Made by a program: the position numbers and the translations under genes. The notes below the pieces were generated by a model. The model ran no database searches, was not told the DNA's origin, and saw only the letters and a program-made list of their open reading frames with translations. Positions 16,999-26,040 of a stretch of 64,000 bases of DNA are shown one piece after another. Within the stretch, counting starts at the first letter, position 1. Each line of letters opens with the position of its first letter. Source of the stretch: Mycobacterium aquaticum (GTDB lineage Bacteria; Actinomycetota; Actinomycetes; Mycobacteriales; Mycobacteriaceae); assembly GCF_002086485.1 (NCBI RefSeq), contig NZ_MVHF01000040.1, positions 1-64,000 on the forward strand, given 5' to 3'.

Positions 16999-17511
16999 AT
17001 GACTACACCTAACGAGATCAACCGCAAGCTCGAAAACCAAGCGCCACACCTGAATTACTACCCGTACTGGCTGGACAACCTCGCTCCCGACGTGATCCTG
17101 CAGGGCGCCGTGTTCAACGGTGAATTGCGTGGCGCAGAACAGGTCGGCAAGATGCTGAGCTTCGCGCGAAGCCTCTACGCCTTCCAGGACTTTCGCTTCT
17201 ACGGCAAGCACGGCAATCTCTTCTTGGAGGACTACCGCTCCCGCATCCGTGGCACCGAGGCCTACCATCCGTCCGGGGTCGAGATCTATAACTTCGTCGT
17301 CGTCTACTTCAACGACGCGGGCGAAACCAGTCAACTTGTCATGAATCACCGGCCGCAGTCGGCCGCACTGCTGTTCTCGTCGCTACTGACCGAGCACTTC
17401 GGCGATGCTTTCGACCCTAACCTGTTCTACCGCGGCGATGCGCGCGCCGACGTGCTCCATCACGACCTGTCCCGCGGTTCGTGGCCACTCGGCGACGTTT
17501 CCGCTGCTTGA
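16999..17511 (+). CDS. SnoaL-like (NTF2-fold) protein
   Basis: The product has 170 residues. WLDNLAPDVILQGAVFNG and RGAEQVGKML are typical of SnoaL/NTF2-like small proteins, which include ketosteroid isomerase-like and polyketide cyclase-like members; catalytic identity cannot be read here. ATG 16999 was chosen because AAGGAGG lies 8 nt upstream; an earlier in-frame ATG at 16963 lies within the palindromic operator. It is the likely target of the adjacent MarR. A decayed paralogue is present at 742-948. Confidence 0.7.
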   Translation: MTTPNEINRKLENQAPHLNYYPYWLDNLAPDVILQGAVFNGELRGAEQVGKMLSFARSLYAFQDFRFYGKHGNLFLEDYRSRIRGTEAYHPSGVEIYNFVVVYFNDAGETSQLVMNHRPQSAALLFSSLLTEHFGDAFDPNLFYRGDARADVLHHDLSRGSWPLGDVSAA

Positions 17512-17544
17512 ACGCAGCTGCCTGCCGCGGGGCCGAGACTGACT

Positions 17545-17909
17545 TCGGCCTCGCGGGCTTTGCTGACTGAAGGGGGCGATGCCGAGAATCTCTACCAGGA
17601 AGCGATCGAGCAGCTCGGACGTTCGCGAGTCGTCGTCCACCATGCCCGTGCACAGCTCATCTACGGCGAGTGGCTGCGCAGGCAGAATCGCCGCGTTGAC
17701 GCACGCTCCCAACTCAGGACCGCCCACGCCGCCTTCGAGGCGATGGGCGCGACGGCCTCACCAACCCTGAGATCGGCGAGCAACTGTTTCTCAGCCACCG
17801 CACCGTCGAATGGCACCTGCGCAAGGTTTTCAACAAGCTGGGCATCAGCTCACGGCGGGAATTGATGCACGCGCTACCCGGTGCGATCACCGAACCGGCG
17901 CCGCTCTGA
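17545..17909 (+). pseudogene. C-terminal remnant of a LuxR-family regulator with internal deletion
   Basis: One frame reads LLTEGGDAENLYQEAIEQLG, then ARAQLIYGEWLRRQNR and LRTAHAAFEAMGA, the usual helical repeats before the DNA-binding domain of an ATPase-LuxR regulator. Immediately afterwards a different frame gives GLTNPEIGEQLFLSHRTVEW and HLRKVFNKLGISSRREL, the second half of a LuxR helix-turn-helix, ending at TGA 17909. About 35 residues between the two blocks are missing and the frame is shifted. The N-terminal ATPase is absent. The gene is clearly non-functional. Confidence 0.7.
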
Positions 17910-17916
17910 CCGCTCG

Positions 17917-18381
17917 CTACGACGCTTCCGCCGCATCGGCATTGCTGCGGGCCTCGATCGCCTTCACCGTGTTCCGGAAAGCCTTGGTCAGCTTGCCCTT
18001 TCCGAGAGACCCGATCAGTGCCGCGACCACTCGCCCCTTGAGGTTCTTCCCCTCGCGGACGAGTACGGCGTCGATCTCGGTGGTGCCGTCGGGACGCGTC
18101 GTCAACGTGTAGGTGTGGCCCGAATCGCCGCCGAAGAGATTGGAGTCGGTGGTCGTGAGTTTGATGTGGTGCACGTTCGACCAGTCGTAGTGCAGGCGCT
18201 CCCAGATACCGCCCGACCCCTCGGTGACATCGGCCTCGTGAGCGCCCTGGCTGTGCACCTTGAGGTATCCGTCGGCACTGTTCTGGAACAACTTCGAGCG
18301 GCCCGGCCCGAAATCGGTGAGGCCCGCGACGAACTGCTCGGGCGTCGCGGTGGTTGTCTCGTGAAAGCGGATGATGGCCAT
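17917..18381 (-). CDS. SRPBCC-fold (START-like) protein
   Basis: The product has 154 residues. The pattern of an N-terminal strand (MAIIRFHETTTATPEQFVAG), a central WERLHYDWSNVHHIKLTTTD and a long C-terminal helix (AFRNTVKAIEARS) fits the polyketide cyclase/SRPBCC hydrophobic-ligand fold. No catalytic residues can be named. The start at 18381 has AGAGGA 8 nt upstream; a longer frame to 18462 lacks a ribosome site. It is divergent from the XRE regulator, which may control it. Confidence 0.65.
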   Translation of the reverse strand: MAIIRFHETTTATPEQFVAGLTDFGPGRSKLFQNSADGYLKVHSQGAHEADVTEGSGGIWERLHYDWSNVHHIKLTTTDSNLFGGDSGHTYTLTTRPDGTTEIDAVLVREGKNLKGRVVAALIGSLGKGKLTKAFRNTVKAIEARSNADAAEAS

Positions 18382-18464
18382 GTGGTCTGTCCTCTCAACG
18401 TGGATGTCTGTCCAGCTAGAGCGCCGCGCGCCGGCAGCAGATTTCAGCCGTGCCCGTCTCAAAC

Positions 18465-18496
18465 AAGGGTGGTATCGGCAATGACACCCTTACGCT
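18465..18496 (+). promoter_or_regulatory. Inverted repeat and leaderless -10 box before the XRE regulator
   Basis: AAGGGTG (18465-18471) and CACCCTT (18485-18491) form an inverted repeat. It abuts TACGCT (18491-18496), a TANNNT box 6 nt before the GTG start at 18503, which has no ribosome site. The regulator may bind here and control its own leaderless promoter. Confidence 0.5.
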
Positions 18497-18502
18497 CGAG
18501 CC

Positions 18503-19327
18503 GTGGCACACGGGCCGAGCACGCTGGGCGACTATCTGCGCTCCCGCCGCGAGCAGGTTCGTCCCGAGGACGTCGGCCTCGTCTCGGGTAAGCGGCGGCG
18601 CGTGGCAGGACTGCGGCGTGAGGAGTTGGCCACGCTGGCGGGTATCAGCGCCACGTACTACCTGCGGTTGGAGCAGGGCCGCATCACCAGCCCCTCGGCC
18701 CAGGTGGTGGATGCGCTGGCACGTGCGCTGCGGCTCGATGCCAAGGCCAGGCGCTATCTGCACCAACTGGCGGCCCCGACCATCGGCAGCTCAGGCGACC
18801 CCGCGGTCGAGACCGTGGCAGAAGGACTCGATGAGCTGATCGAACTCATTGCCGCACCGGCGATCGTGGCCAACCGTTATCAGGACGTCCTTGCGGCGAA
18901 TCTGCTTGCCCGGGCACTGTCGCCGGGATTTGCCCCAGGCCAGAATTTTCTGCGTTGGCGGCTGCTCGACCCCGAAGCGCGGCATCTCTATGTCGATTGG
19001 GACGAGGCTACCGAGGTCGCGGTGGCAGGTCTGCGCGAGCTCGCCGCTCTCGATCCCCAGGATCCGCAGATGGTGGCGTTCATCGATGAGTTGGCCTCGG
19101 CGAGTCCGCGATTCCGCGAACTGTGGGCGCGCGCCGACGTCGGATACCGGCTGGGCAGACTCCACCTGCGTCATCCCCGAGTCGGCGAACTCTATTTGTG
19201 TCGCAACCAGCTCAACGTCCCGCATGGCAGCGACGTTGCCGGACAGCACGTGCTCATCTATCGCGCGGAACCTGGAAGCGATTCAGCCACGGCGCTGGAG
19301 AAGTTGCGCACATCGTCTCCCAGTTGA
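18503..19327 (+). CDS. XRE-family regulator with MmyB-like ligand-binding domain
   Basis: The product has 274 residues. The N-terminal helix-turn-helix contains GLRREELATLAGISATYYLR and LEQGRITSPSAQVVDALARAL, the hallmark of the MmyB/methylenomycin-type group, followed by the usual LDELIELIAAPAIVANRYQD domain. GTG 18503 was chosen because the reading frame and the TANNNT box 6 nt upstream both point to it. It is divergent from an SRPBCC gene and convergent with an S9 peptidase. Regulons of this group are often single adjacent genes. Confidence 0.8.
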   Translation: MAHGPSTLGDYLRSRREQVRPEDVGLVSGKRRRVAGLRREELATLAGISATYYLRLEQGRITSPSAQVVDALARALRLDAKARRYLHQLAAPTIGSSGDPAVETVAEGLDELIELIAAPAIVANRYQDVLAANLLARALSPGFAPGQNFLRWRLLDPEARHLYVDWDEATEVAVAGLRELAALDPQDPQMVAFIDELASASPRFRELWARADVGYRLGRLHLRHPRVGELYLCRNQLNVPHGSDVAGQHVLIYRAEPGSDSATALEKLRTSSPS

Positions 19328-19336
19328 GATTGCATC

Positions 19337-19369
19337 CAGGGTCGTAAACCCTCGAATTCTACGGCCCTG
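19337..19369. terminator. Bidirectional stem-loop between convergent genes
   Basis: CAGGGTCGT (19337-19345) pairs with ACGGCCCTG (19361-19369), with one G-U pair, around a 15-nt loop. It lies between the stop of the XRE gene (19327) and the stop of the S9 peptidase (19398), where a shared terminator is expected. Confidence 0.45.
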
Positions 19370-19397
19370 AGCGCAATTTCAACGCCGCGAAGCTGTC

Positions 19398-21221
19398 TCA
19401 CTCCGCGCGGCCGCCGAGGTGCTTGGCGAGGAAGCGGTCGACGTGGTGGTAGAAGTCCAACCGGTTCTCCGGCTTCACGAAGCCGTGACCTTCGTTCTCG
19501 TACATCACGTATTCGTGGTCGATGCCACGCTCGGTCATCGCCGCGACGATCTGCTCGGACTCTGCCCGCTTGACCCTGGGGTCGTTCTCCCCCTGCCCGA
19601 TCAGGATCGGAATCTTGATCGCGTCAACCCGCGACAGCGGCGACCGGGACCACAGGAAGTCGGGGTCGTCGCCAACGCGCTTGTGCCACAACTGGATCAT
19701 CGGCTTCCAGTACTCCGGGAACGACGCGATCAGGGTGTTCAGGTTGGACGGACCGACCGCGGAGACAGCGCACGCGAACACGTCGGGCGTGAACGTCGCA
19801 CCGACCAGTGCCGCGTAGCCGCCATAGGAGCCGCCGTAGATGCCGACCCGCTTGGCGTCGATGTAGCCCTTGCCCACCAGATGGTCGACGGCGTCGATCA
19901 GGTCGTCGTGCATCTTCGCGGCCCATTCGCGGTTGCCCGCGTTGAGGAACTCCTTGCCGTAGCCGCTGGAGCCGCGAAAGTTGACCGACACGGTGACGTA
20001 GCCGCGGTTGGCCAGCCACTGTGCCTCGGGATCGAAACCCCAGCCGACCCGGGCCCACGGCCCGCCGTGCACGTTGAGCACAGCGGGTAACCCGGAGCGC
20101 TCCACTGAAGGCGGGAACGACAGGTAGCCGTGGATGGTCAGGCCATCGCGAGAAGTGAAGCTGAACGGCTCCATCGGCACCAGCGGGTAGTCGTTGAGCT
20201 CTGGGCGATGGTCGAACAGGAACGTCGCGGTCTGCGTGGCCCGATCCCAGGTGTAGTACTTCACCGGCCCGGCGTCCTGATCGAAGGCGACCAGCCAGGT
20301 CCCGTCGTCGTGACTGCGGTCGCTGATCGCCAGGTCCCCCGGGCTCAACTGTGCGAGCGCATCGACGTCGCCGCGAATCGACTCGTCGAAGATGCGGTAC
20401 TGCAACCGTTCTCCGTAGACGATCGCGGCCTGCACCTCCCGGGTGTCCGGGTGCAGGATCACGTTGCCGACGTCATACACCGGGTCCTCGGCGAGCACCT
20501 CGGTCTCCCCGGTCGCGATGTCCATCGTGACCAGACGAGCGGTGTTCGAGCCCACCGACAGCAGGAGGTACATCGCCGTGCCGTCGCCATTGAAGGCGAT
20601 GGGGCCCGTCGTCTCGGCGTCCTCCGGTGGTACGTCCAGCAAGGTCCGCCACTCGGACTCGTCGTCGTCGCGCACCAGGATCGTCATCCCGCCCTCGGCG
20701 GTCGGCTGCATGGCGCCGCGGACCCGCAGTTCGTTGTCGATCAGCCAGCCCACGAAACCGGGGTTTTCCACCACCTTGCGCAACTCCCCGGTGGTCAGGT
20801 CGAGGTGGTACACATCGTGCAGCTGCGGGTTGTCCTTGTTGATCCCGACGAACACATCGTTGGGAAAGTGCTTGGGAAGCCTGATGATTCGGCACTGCAC
20901 ATCATCGAACGGGGTGAGGTCGCGTTCTGCGCCGGTCTCCAGGTCGACATCGTAGAGCCGGAAGTTCTCACTGCCGTCGCGGTCGCGCACGTAGAGGATG
21001 TGCCGATTGTCGTGCGTCCAGACGTATCCCTGGATTCCCCGCTCCGTGTCGCGCGTGACCGGCTGTGCGTCACCTCCCCCGATGACGCCGACGAACACGT
21101 TGAGCACGCCGTCGAGCGGCGCCAGGTAGGACAGCCGGGTCCCGTCGGGCGAGATCTGCGCGCCCACGCGCTCGGGATTGCCGAAAAGCACTTCGAGCGG
21201 GATCAACGTTGCGTCCGCCAT
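19398..21221 (-). CDS. S9-family (prolyl oligopeptidase/acylaminoacyl-type) serine peptidase
   Basis: The product has 607 residues with no signal peptide. The N-terminal part has repeated propeller-like DGT/DH elements (SPDGTRLSYLAP, WTHDNRHILYVRD). The C-terminal alpha/beta-hydrolase domain carries the nucleophile in YGGSYGGYAALVG (Ser465), the acid in GENDPRV (Asp547) and the histidine in NEGHGF (His579). Length and motifs fit cytosolic S9C-type oligopeptidases or dipeptidyl peptidases. The start at 21221 has AAGGGG upstream. Confidence 0.88.
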   Translation of the reverse strand: MADATLIPLEVLFGNPERVGAQISPDGTRLSYLAPLDGVLNVFVGVIGGGDAQPVTRDTERGIQGYVWTHDNRHILYVRDRDGSENFRLYDVDLETGAERDLTPFDDVQCRIIRLPKHFPNDVFVGINKDNPQLHDVYHLDLTTGELRKVVENPGFVGWLIDNELRVRGAMQPTAEGGMTILVRDDDESEWRTLLDVPPEDAETTGPIAFNGDGTAMYLLLSVGSNTARLVTMDIATGETEVLAEDPVYDVGNVILHPDTREVQAAIVYGERLQYRIFDESIRGDVDALAQLSPGDLAISDRSHDDGTWLVAFDQDAGPVKYYTWDRATQTATFLFDHRPELNDYPLVPMEPFSFTSRDGLTIHGYLSFPPSVERSGLPAVLNVHGGPWARVGWGFDPEAQWLANRGYVTVSVNFRGSSGYGKEFLNAGNREWAAKMHDDLIDAVDHLVGKGYIDAKRVGIYGGSYGGYAALVGATFTPDVFACAVSAVGPSNLNTLIASFPEYWKPMIQLWHKRVGDDPDFLWSRSPLSRVDAIKIPILIGQGENDPRVKRAESEQIVAAMTERGIDHEYVMYENEGHGFVKPENRLDFYHHVDRFLAKHLGGRAE

Positions 21222-21273
21222 GACAGGCCCCTTGTCGTCGGTGTTGCGACGTCAGTATGCCGAGACAGACTGG

Positions 21274-21330
21274 CGAACAGACGCGAAAGTCCCCGACACG
21301 CGGAGTGCCGGGGACTTTCGCGTCTGCTCG
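21274..21330. repeat. Long hairpin element downstream of fadB, probable terminator
   Basis: A 22-bp arm (21274-21295) is inverted at 21309-21330 with one mismatch, around a 13-nt loop that can itself pair CAC/GTG. The arm begins CGAACAGACGCGAAAG. It sits 12 nt after the fadB stop, where a terminator is expected, but lacks a T tract. Its ends (GCAGACG/CGTCTGCTCG) match those of the hairpin at 54453-54510, suggesting a dispersed palindromic family. Confidence 0.65.
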
Positions 21331-21341
21331 CGCTAGAAAAA

Positions 21342-23489
21342 CTAGCTCTCCAGCGAGGCCGGCGGCAGGAAGCGGTCGCCGTACTTGGCGGCCAGCTCCT
21401 TGGCACGGGCGACGAACGCCTCCTTGCCGACGCCACCGGGGCCTTCGTAGCCGACGATGAACTGATGTGAACCACCGGTGTAGGGCGGGTAGCCGATACC
21501 GAAGATCGAGCCGATGTTCGCGTCAGCCGTGGACGTCAAAACGCCTTCGTCGATGCACTTCTGGGTCTCGAGTGCCTCGGCGAAGAGCATCCGGTCGATC
21601 ATGTCCTGCAGCGGCGGCTGCGAGGATCCGGAGTTGAACGTCTCTCGCAGGCCCGGCCACAGCTGGGTGCGCTTGCCGTCGACGTACTCGTAGAAGCCGG
21701 CACCCTTCAGCCGCGAGGGACGACCGAGCTCGATCATCTTCTCCACGACGGCCTCGGCCGGGTGCGGCACGTAGGCGCCGCCCTCGTCCTCGACGCCCTT
21801 GCGGGACGCGACGGCGATCTTGTGCATGAGCTCGAGGTTGAGCTCATCGGAAAGCTGCAGCGGCGCAGCCGGGTAACCGGCCTGCGAACCCGCCTGCTCG
21901 ATCGACGCGGGCTCCACGCCCTCCCCGAGCATGGCCAGCGCCTCGTTGACGAAGGTGCCGATCACGCGGCTGGTGAAGAAGCCGCGGCTGTCATTGACGA
22001 CGATCGGGGTCTTCTTGATGGCCAGGGTGTAATCGAACACCCGGGCCAGCGCCTCGTCAGAAGTCTTCTCGCCCTTGATGATCTCCACCAGCGGCATCTT
22101 GTCGACGGGGCTGAAGAAGTGGATGCCGATGAAGTCCTCCTGGCGCTTCACACCGGTCGCCAGACCCGTGATGGGCAGCGTGGAGGTGTTCGAACCGAGC
22201 AGCGCGTTGGGCTCGACGATGTCCTCGATCTCCTGGAACACCTTGTGCTTGAGTTCCTGGTTCTCGAACACGGCCTCGATCACGAAGTCGACGCCCTTGA
22301 AATCGTTGGGGTCGGCCGTCGGGGTGATCTTCGCGAGCAGCGCGGCGCTCTTCTCTTCGGTGGTCTTGCCACGCTTGAGCGCCTTGGCCTCCAAGCCCTC
22401 CGAGTACGCTTTGCCCTTCTCGGCGGCCTCGATGGTGACGTCCTTGAGCACGACGTCGTAGCCGGCCTTGGCCGACACATAGGCGATACCGGCGCCCATC
22501 ATGCCTGCGCCCAGCACACCGATCTTCTTGATCTCCTGCTTGGCGATGCCCTCCGGCCGCGACGCGCCGCCGTTGATGGCCTGCAGGTCCAGGAAGAACG
22601 CCTGGATCATGTTCTTGGCGGTCTGCCCGGTGACCAGCTGGGTGAAGTAGCGGCTCTCGATGCGGCTCGCGGTGTCGAAGTCGACCTGCGCACCTTCGAC
22701 AGCGGCGTCGAGGATGGCCCGCGGTGCCGGCATCGGGGCACCCTTGAGCTGCTTGCGCAGCAGCGCCGGGAACGACGGCAGGATCGCGGCTAGCGCAGGC
22801 GACGACGGCGTGCCGCCAGGCATCTTGTAGCCCTTGACATCCCACGGCTGGGTGTGGGACTCGGGATTGGCCTTGATCCACGCCTTGGCCGCCGGGACCA
22901 GCTCATCGACGGTGCCGACCAGCTCGTCGACCAGGCCGGTCTCCTTGGCCTTGGTCGGGTTGAACCGGGTGCCCTGGCTCAGCACCTCCATGAACGCCTT
23001 CTGGATGCCGAACATCCGCACGGTGCGGGTGACGCCGCCACCACCGGGCAGCAGGCCCAGGGTGACCTCGGGCAGACCGATCTGGCTGCCCTTGACATCG
23101 GCGGCGATGCGGTGGTTACACGCCAGCGCGATCTCCAGGCCGCCGCCGAGCGCGGCGCCGTTGATGGCGGCGACGACGGGCTTGGGCAGGGTCTCCAGCT
23201 TGCGCAGGTCGGCCTTGATGTCCTCGACCATGGCGAACGCCTCTGCGGCGTCGTCGGGGCCGATGCTCATCATGCCCTTGAGGTCGCCACCGGCGAAGAA
23301 GGTCTTCTTCGCACTGGTGATCACCACACCGGTGATCGAATCCTGCTCTGCAACAAGCTTTTCTACGGCGTTGTGCATGGATTCTTTGTAGTGCTCGTTC
23401 ATCACGTTGGCCGAACCGGTCGGGTCGTCCAACGTCAGGGTGACGATGCCGTCGGCATCCTTGTCCCACGAAATGGTGTTCTCAGCCAT
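21342..23489 (-). CDS. fadB: FadB: enoyl-CoA hydratase / 3-hydroxyacyl-CoA dehydrogenase
   Basis: The product has 715 residues, the size of the trifunctional-enzyme alpha subunit. The N-terminal crotonase domain has catalytic glutamates in GGGLEIALAC (Glu119) and GLPEVTLG (Glu141). The dehydrogenase domain starts with GVLGAGMMGAGIAYVSAKAG (about 325-344) and contains HFFSPVDKMPLVEII. It hydrates and oxidises 3-enoyl intermediates of fatty acid beta-oxidation and forms a complex with FadA, encoded 15 nt upstream. The order fadA-fadB next to dapC is that of M. tuberculosis Rv0858c-Rv0860. Confidence 0.95.
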   Translation of the reverse strand: MAENTISWDKDADGIVTLTLDDPTGSANVMNEHYKESMHNAVEKLVAEQDSITGVVITSAKKTFFAGGDLKGMMSIGPDDAAEAFAMVEDIKADLRKLETLPKPVVAAINGAALGGGLEIALACNHRIAADVKGSQIGLPEVTLGLLPGGGGVTRTVRMFGIQKAFMEVLSQGTRFNPTKAKETGLVDELVGTVDELVPAAKAWIKANPESHTQPWDVKGYKMPGGTPSSPALAAILPSFPALLRKQLKGAPMPAPRAILDAAVEGAQVDFDTASRIESRYFTQLVTGQTAKNMIQAFFLDLQAINGGASRPEGIAKQEIKKIGVLGAGMMGAGIAYVSAKAGYDVVLKDVTIEAAEKGKAYSEGLEAKALKRGKTTEEKSAALLAKITPTADPNDFKGVDFVIEAVFENQELKHKVFQEIEDIVEPNALLGSNTSTLPITGLATGVKRQEDFIGIHFFSPVDKMPLVEIIKGEKTSDEALARVFDYTLAIKKTPIVVNDSRGFFTSRVIGTFVNEALAMLGEGVEPASIEQAGSQAGYPAAPLQLSDELNLELMHKIAVASRKGVEDEGGAYVPHPAEAVVEKMIELGRPSRLKGAGFYEYVDGKRTQLWPGLRETFNSGSSQPPLQDMIDRMLFAEALETQKCIDEGVLTSTADANIGSIFGIGYPPYTGGSHQFIVGYEGPGGVGKEAFVARAKELAAKYGDRFLPPASLES

Positions 23490-23504
23490 TGTTGTTCAGC
23501 CCTC

Positions 23505-24716
<1,212 letters not shown>

Positions 24717-24809
24717 GTGTCTGCTCCCTGCCTCTTTGCAGTCCAGGTTCAGGTATTGGGTTGCGGAACCGCCGACAGCAGTTCTCTACCGGAGGGTAAC
24801 AGGATTGCA

Positions 24810-24825
24810 AACCAACCTGTTGGTT
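24810..24825. promoter_or_regulatory. Palindromic operator upstream of fadAB
   Basis: AACCAAC-CT-GTTGGTT is a perfect inverted repeat. On the minus strand a TANNNT element (TACCCT) follows some 17 nt later in the direction of fadA, so the palindrome overlaps the likely -35 region. Size and symmetry suit a TetR-type lipid-responsive repressor; which one cannot be told. Confidence 0.5.
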
Positions 24826-24881
24826 GGGAGACTTACGCCACACCAAATCGACATCCGCTGCGGGTGCAGACGGGCGGCGAA

Positions 24882-25985
24882 CTATGCCGATCGGGGCTCG
24901 GCGACGTCGGCGAGCGTCGGGTAGTCGATGTAGCCGACCGGGCCGGGCGCGTAGAAGGTCGCGACGTCGGGCTCGTTGAGCTCGGCACCCAGCACGAGCC
25001 GGTCGATCAGATCGGGATTGGCCAGGTAGGCACGCCCGACCGCGGCCGCGCTGATCGCGCCCCACTCGGCATACCCCTCGAGCTGGGTGAAGTCGGTACC
25101 GGTGTCCCGGCCGGTGTTGAGCACGAAGGTGCCCGACCACAGCGCACGCAGCACTCCGAAAATGTGCGCGCTGGGATCGATGAGCACGTGCAGGTAGGCG
25201 ATGCCCAGCGGCGCGATGCGGTTGAGCAGGGCCTCGTAGACGCTCATGTCGTTCTCACGCATGTCGCCGGCATGGTTTCCGGGCGAAATCCGCAACCCGA
25301 CGCGCCCCGGACCGATCTCGGCGACGACGGCCTCGACGACCTCGGCGGTGAGCCGGGCCCGGTTCTCGGGGGATCCGCCGTAGGAGTCGGTGCGCTGGTT
25401 GACGACGTCGGAGGCGAACTCGTGCAGCAGGTAGCCGTTGGCGCCGTGGATCTCCACGCCGTCCATCCCGGCGTCGATCGCGCGGCGCGCGGCAGCCCGG
25501 AAGTCGGCGACGATGCCGGGGATCTCCTCGATGTCGAGCGCCCGCGGGATCTCCAGCGGCTTCTTTCCGGTGGGGGTGTGCGTGAGCATGTCGGCGGCGA
25601 TGGCCGACGGCGCGACGGGCTGGGCACCGCTGATCTCTGAATGCGCCATACGTCCGACGTGCCACAGCTGCACGAACATCTTGCCGCCTGCCTCGTGCAC
25701 GGCCTGCGCGATCTCGGCCCACTTCGCCTGGTGGGCATCGGTGTAGATGCCGGGGGTGTTCATGTAGGCGCCGTTGGCTCCCCGAGAGACGGCCGTGGCC
25801 TCGGAGACGATGAGCCCCGCGGCAGCCCGCTGTGAGTAGTACTCGGCCGCCAGGTCCGACGGTGTGCCGTCCGCGGCAGCCCTCGACCGCGTGAGCGGCG
25901 CCATGAACAGACGGTTGGTGGCGAGCGTGTCACCGACCTGGATGGGCTGGAGCAGTGCGGAATCGGCGGCGAGTGAGTAAGTCAC
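24882..25985 (-). CDS. Old yellow enzyme family ene-reductase (NADH:flavin oxidoreductase)
   Basis: The product has 367 residues. The TIM-barrel FMN enzyme shows RLFMAPLTRSRAA, QLWHVGRMAH, the active-site region GVEIHGANGYLLHEFASDVV with NQRTDSYGG, and VGRAYLANPDLIDRL. It should reduce activated C=C bonds with NAD(P)H. I set the start at GTG 25985; the first ATG (26051) lies beyond the start of the divergent dapC. It lies between fadA and dapC, which are adjacent in the M. tuberculosis order, so it is probably a lineage-specific insertion. Confidence 0.82.
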   Translation of the reverse strand: MTYSLAADSALLQPIQVGDTLATNRLFMAPLTRSRAAADGTPSDLAAEYYSQRAAAGLIVSEATAVSRGANGAYMNTPGIYTDAHQAKWAEIAQAVHEAGGKMFVQLWHVGRMAHSEISGAQPVAPSAIAADMLTHTPTGKKPLEIPRALDIEEIPGIVADFRAAARRAIDAGMDGVEIHGANGYLLHEFASDVVNQRTDSYGGSPENRARLTAEVVEAVVAEIGPGRVGLRISPGNHAGDMRENDMSVYEALLNRIAPLGIAYLHVLIDPSAHIFGVLRALWSGTFVLNTGRDTGTDFTQLEGYAEWGAISAAAVGRAYLANPDLIDRLVLGAELNEPDVATFYAPGPVGYIDYPTLADVAEPRSA

Positions 25986-26026
25986 GCCTGCAGTAAGCGC
26001 CCCGCGTGGCCGTTGAATTCCCGCAC

Positions 26027-26032
26027 TAGCCT
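26027..26032 (+). promoter_or_regulatory. Putative -10 box of dapC
   Basis: TAGCCT (TANNNT) lies 8 nt before ATG 26041, which has no clear ribosome site, suggesting a leaderless or nearly leaderless transcript. Confidence 0.35.
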
Positions 26033-26040
26033 CTTGAAAC

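Noticed and set aside
21309..21330. GGGGACTTTCG in the fadB hairpin as a DosR box
   Set aside because: The match covers only half of the consensus, and the sequence is explained by the perfect complementarity to the other arm.
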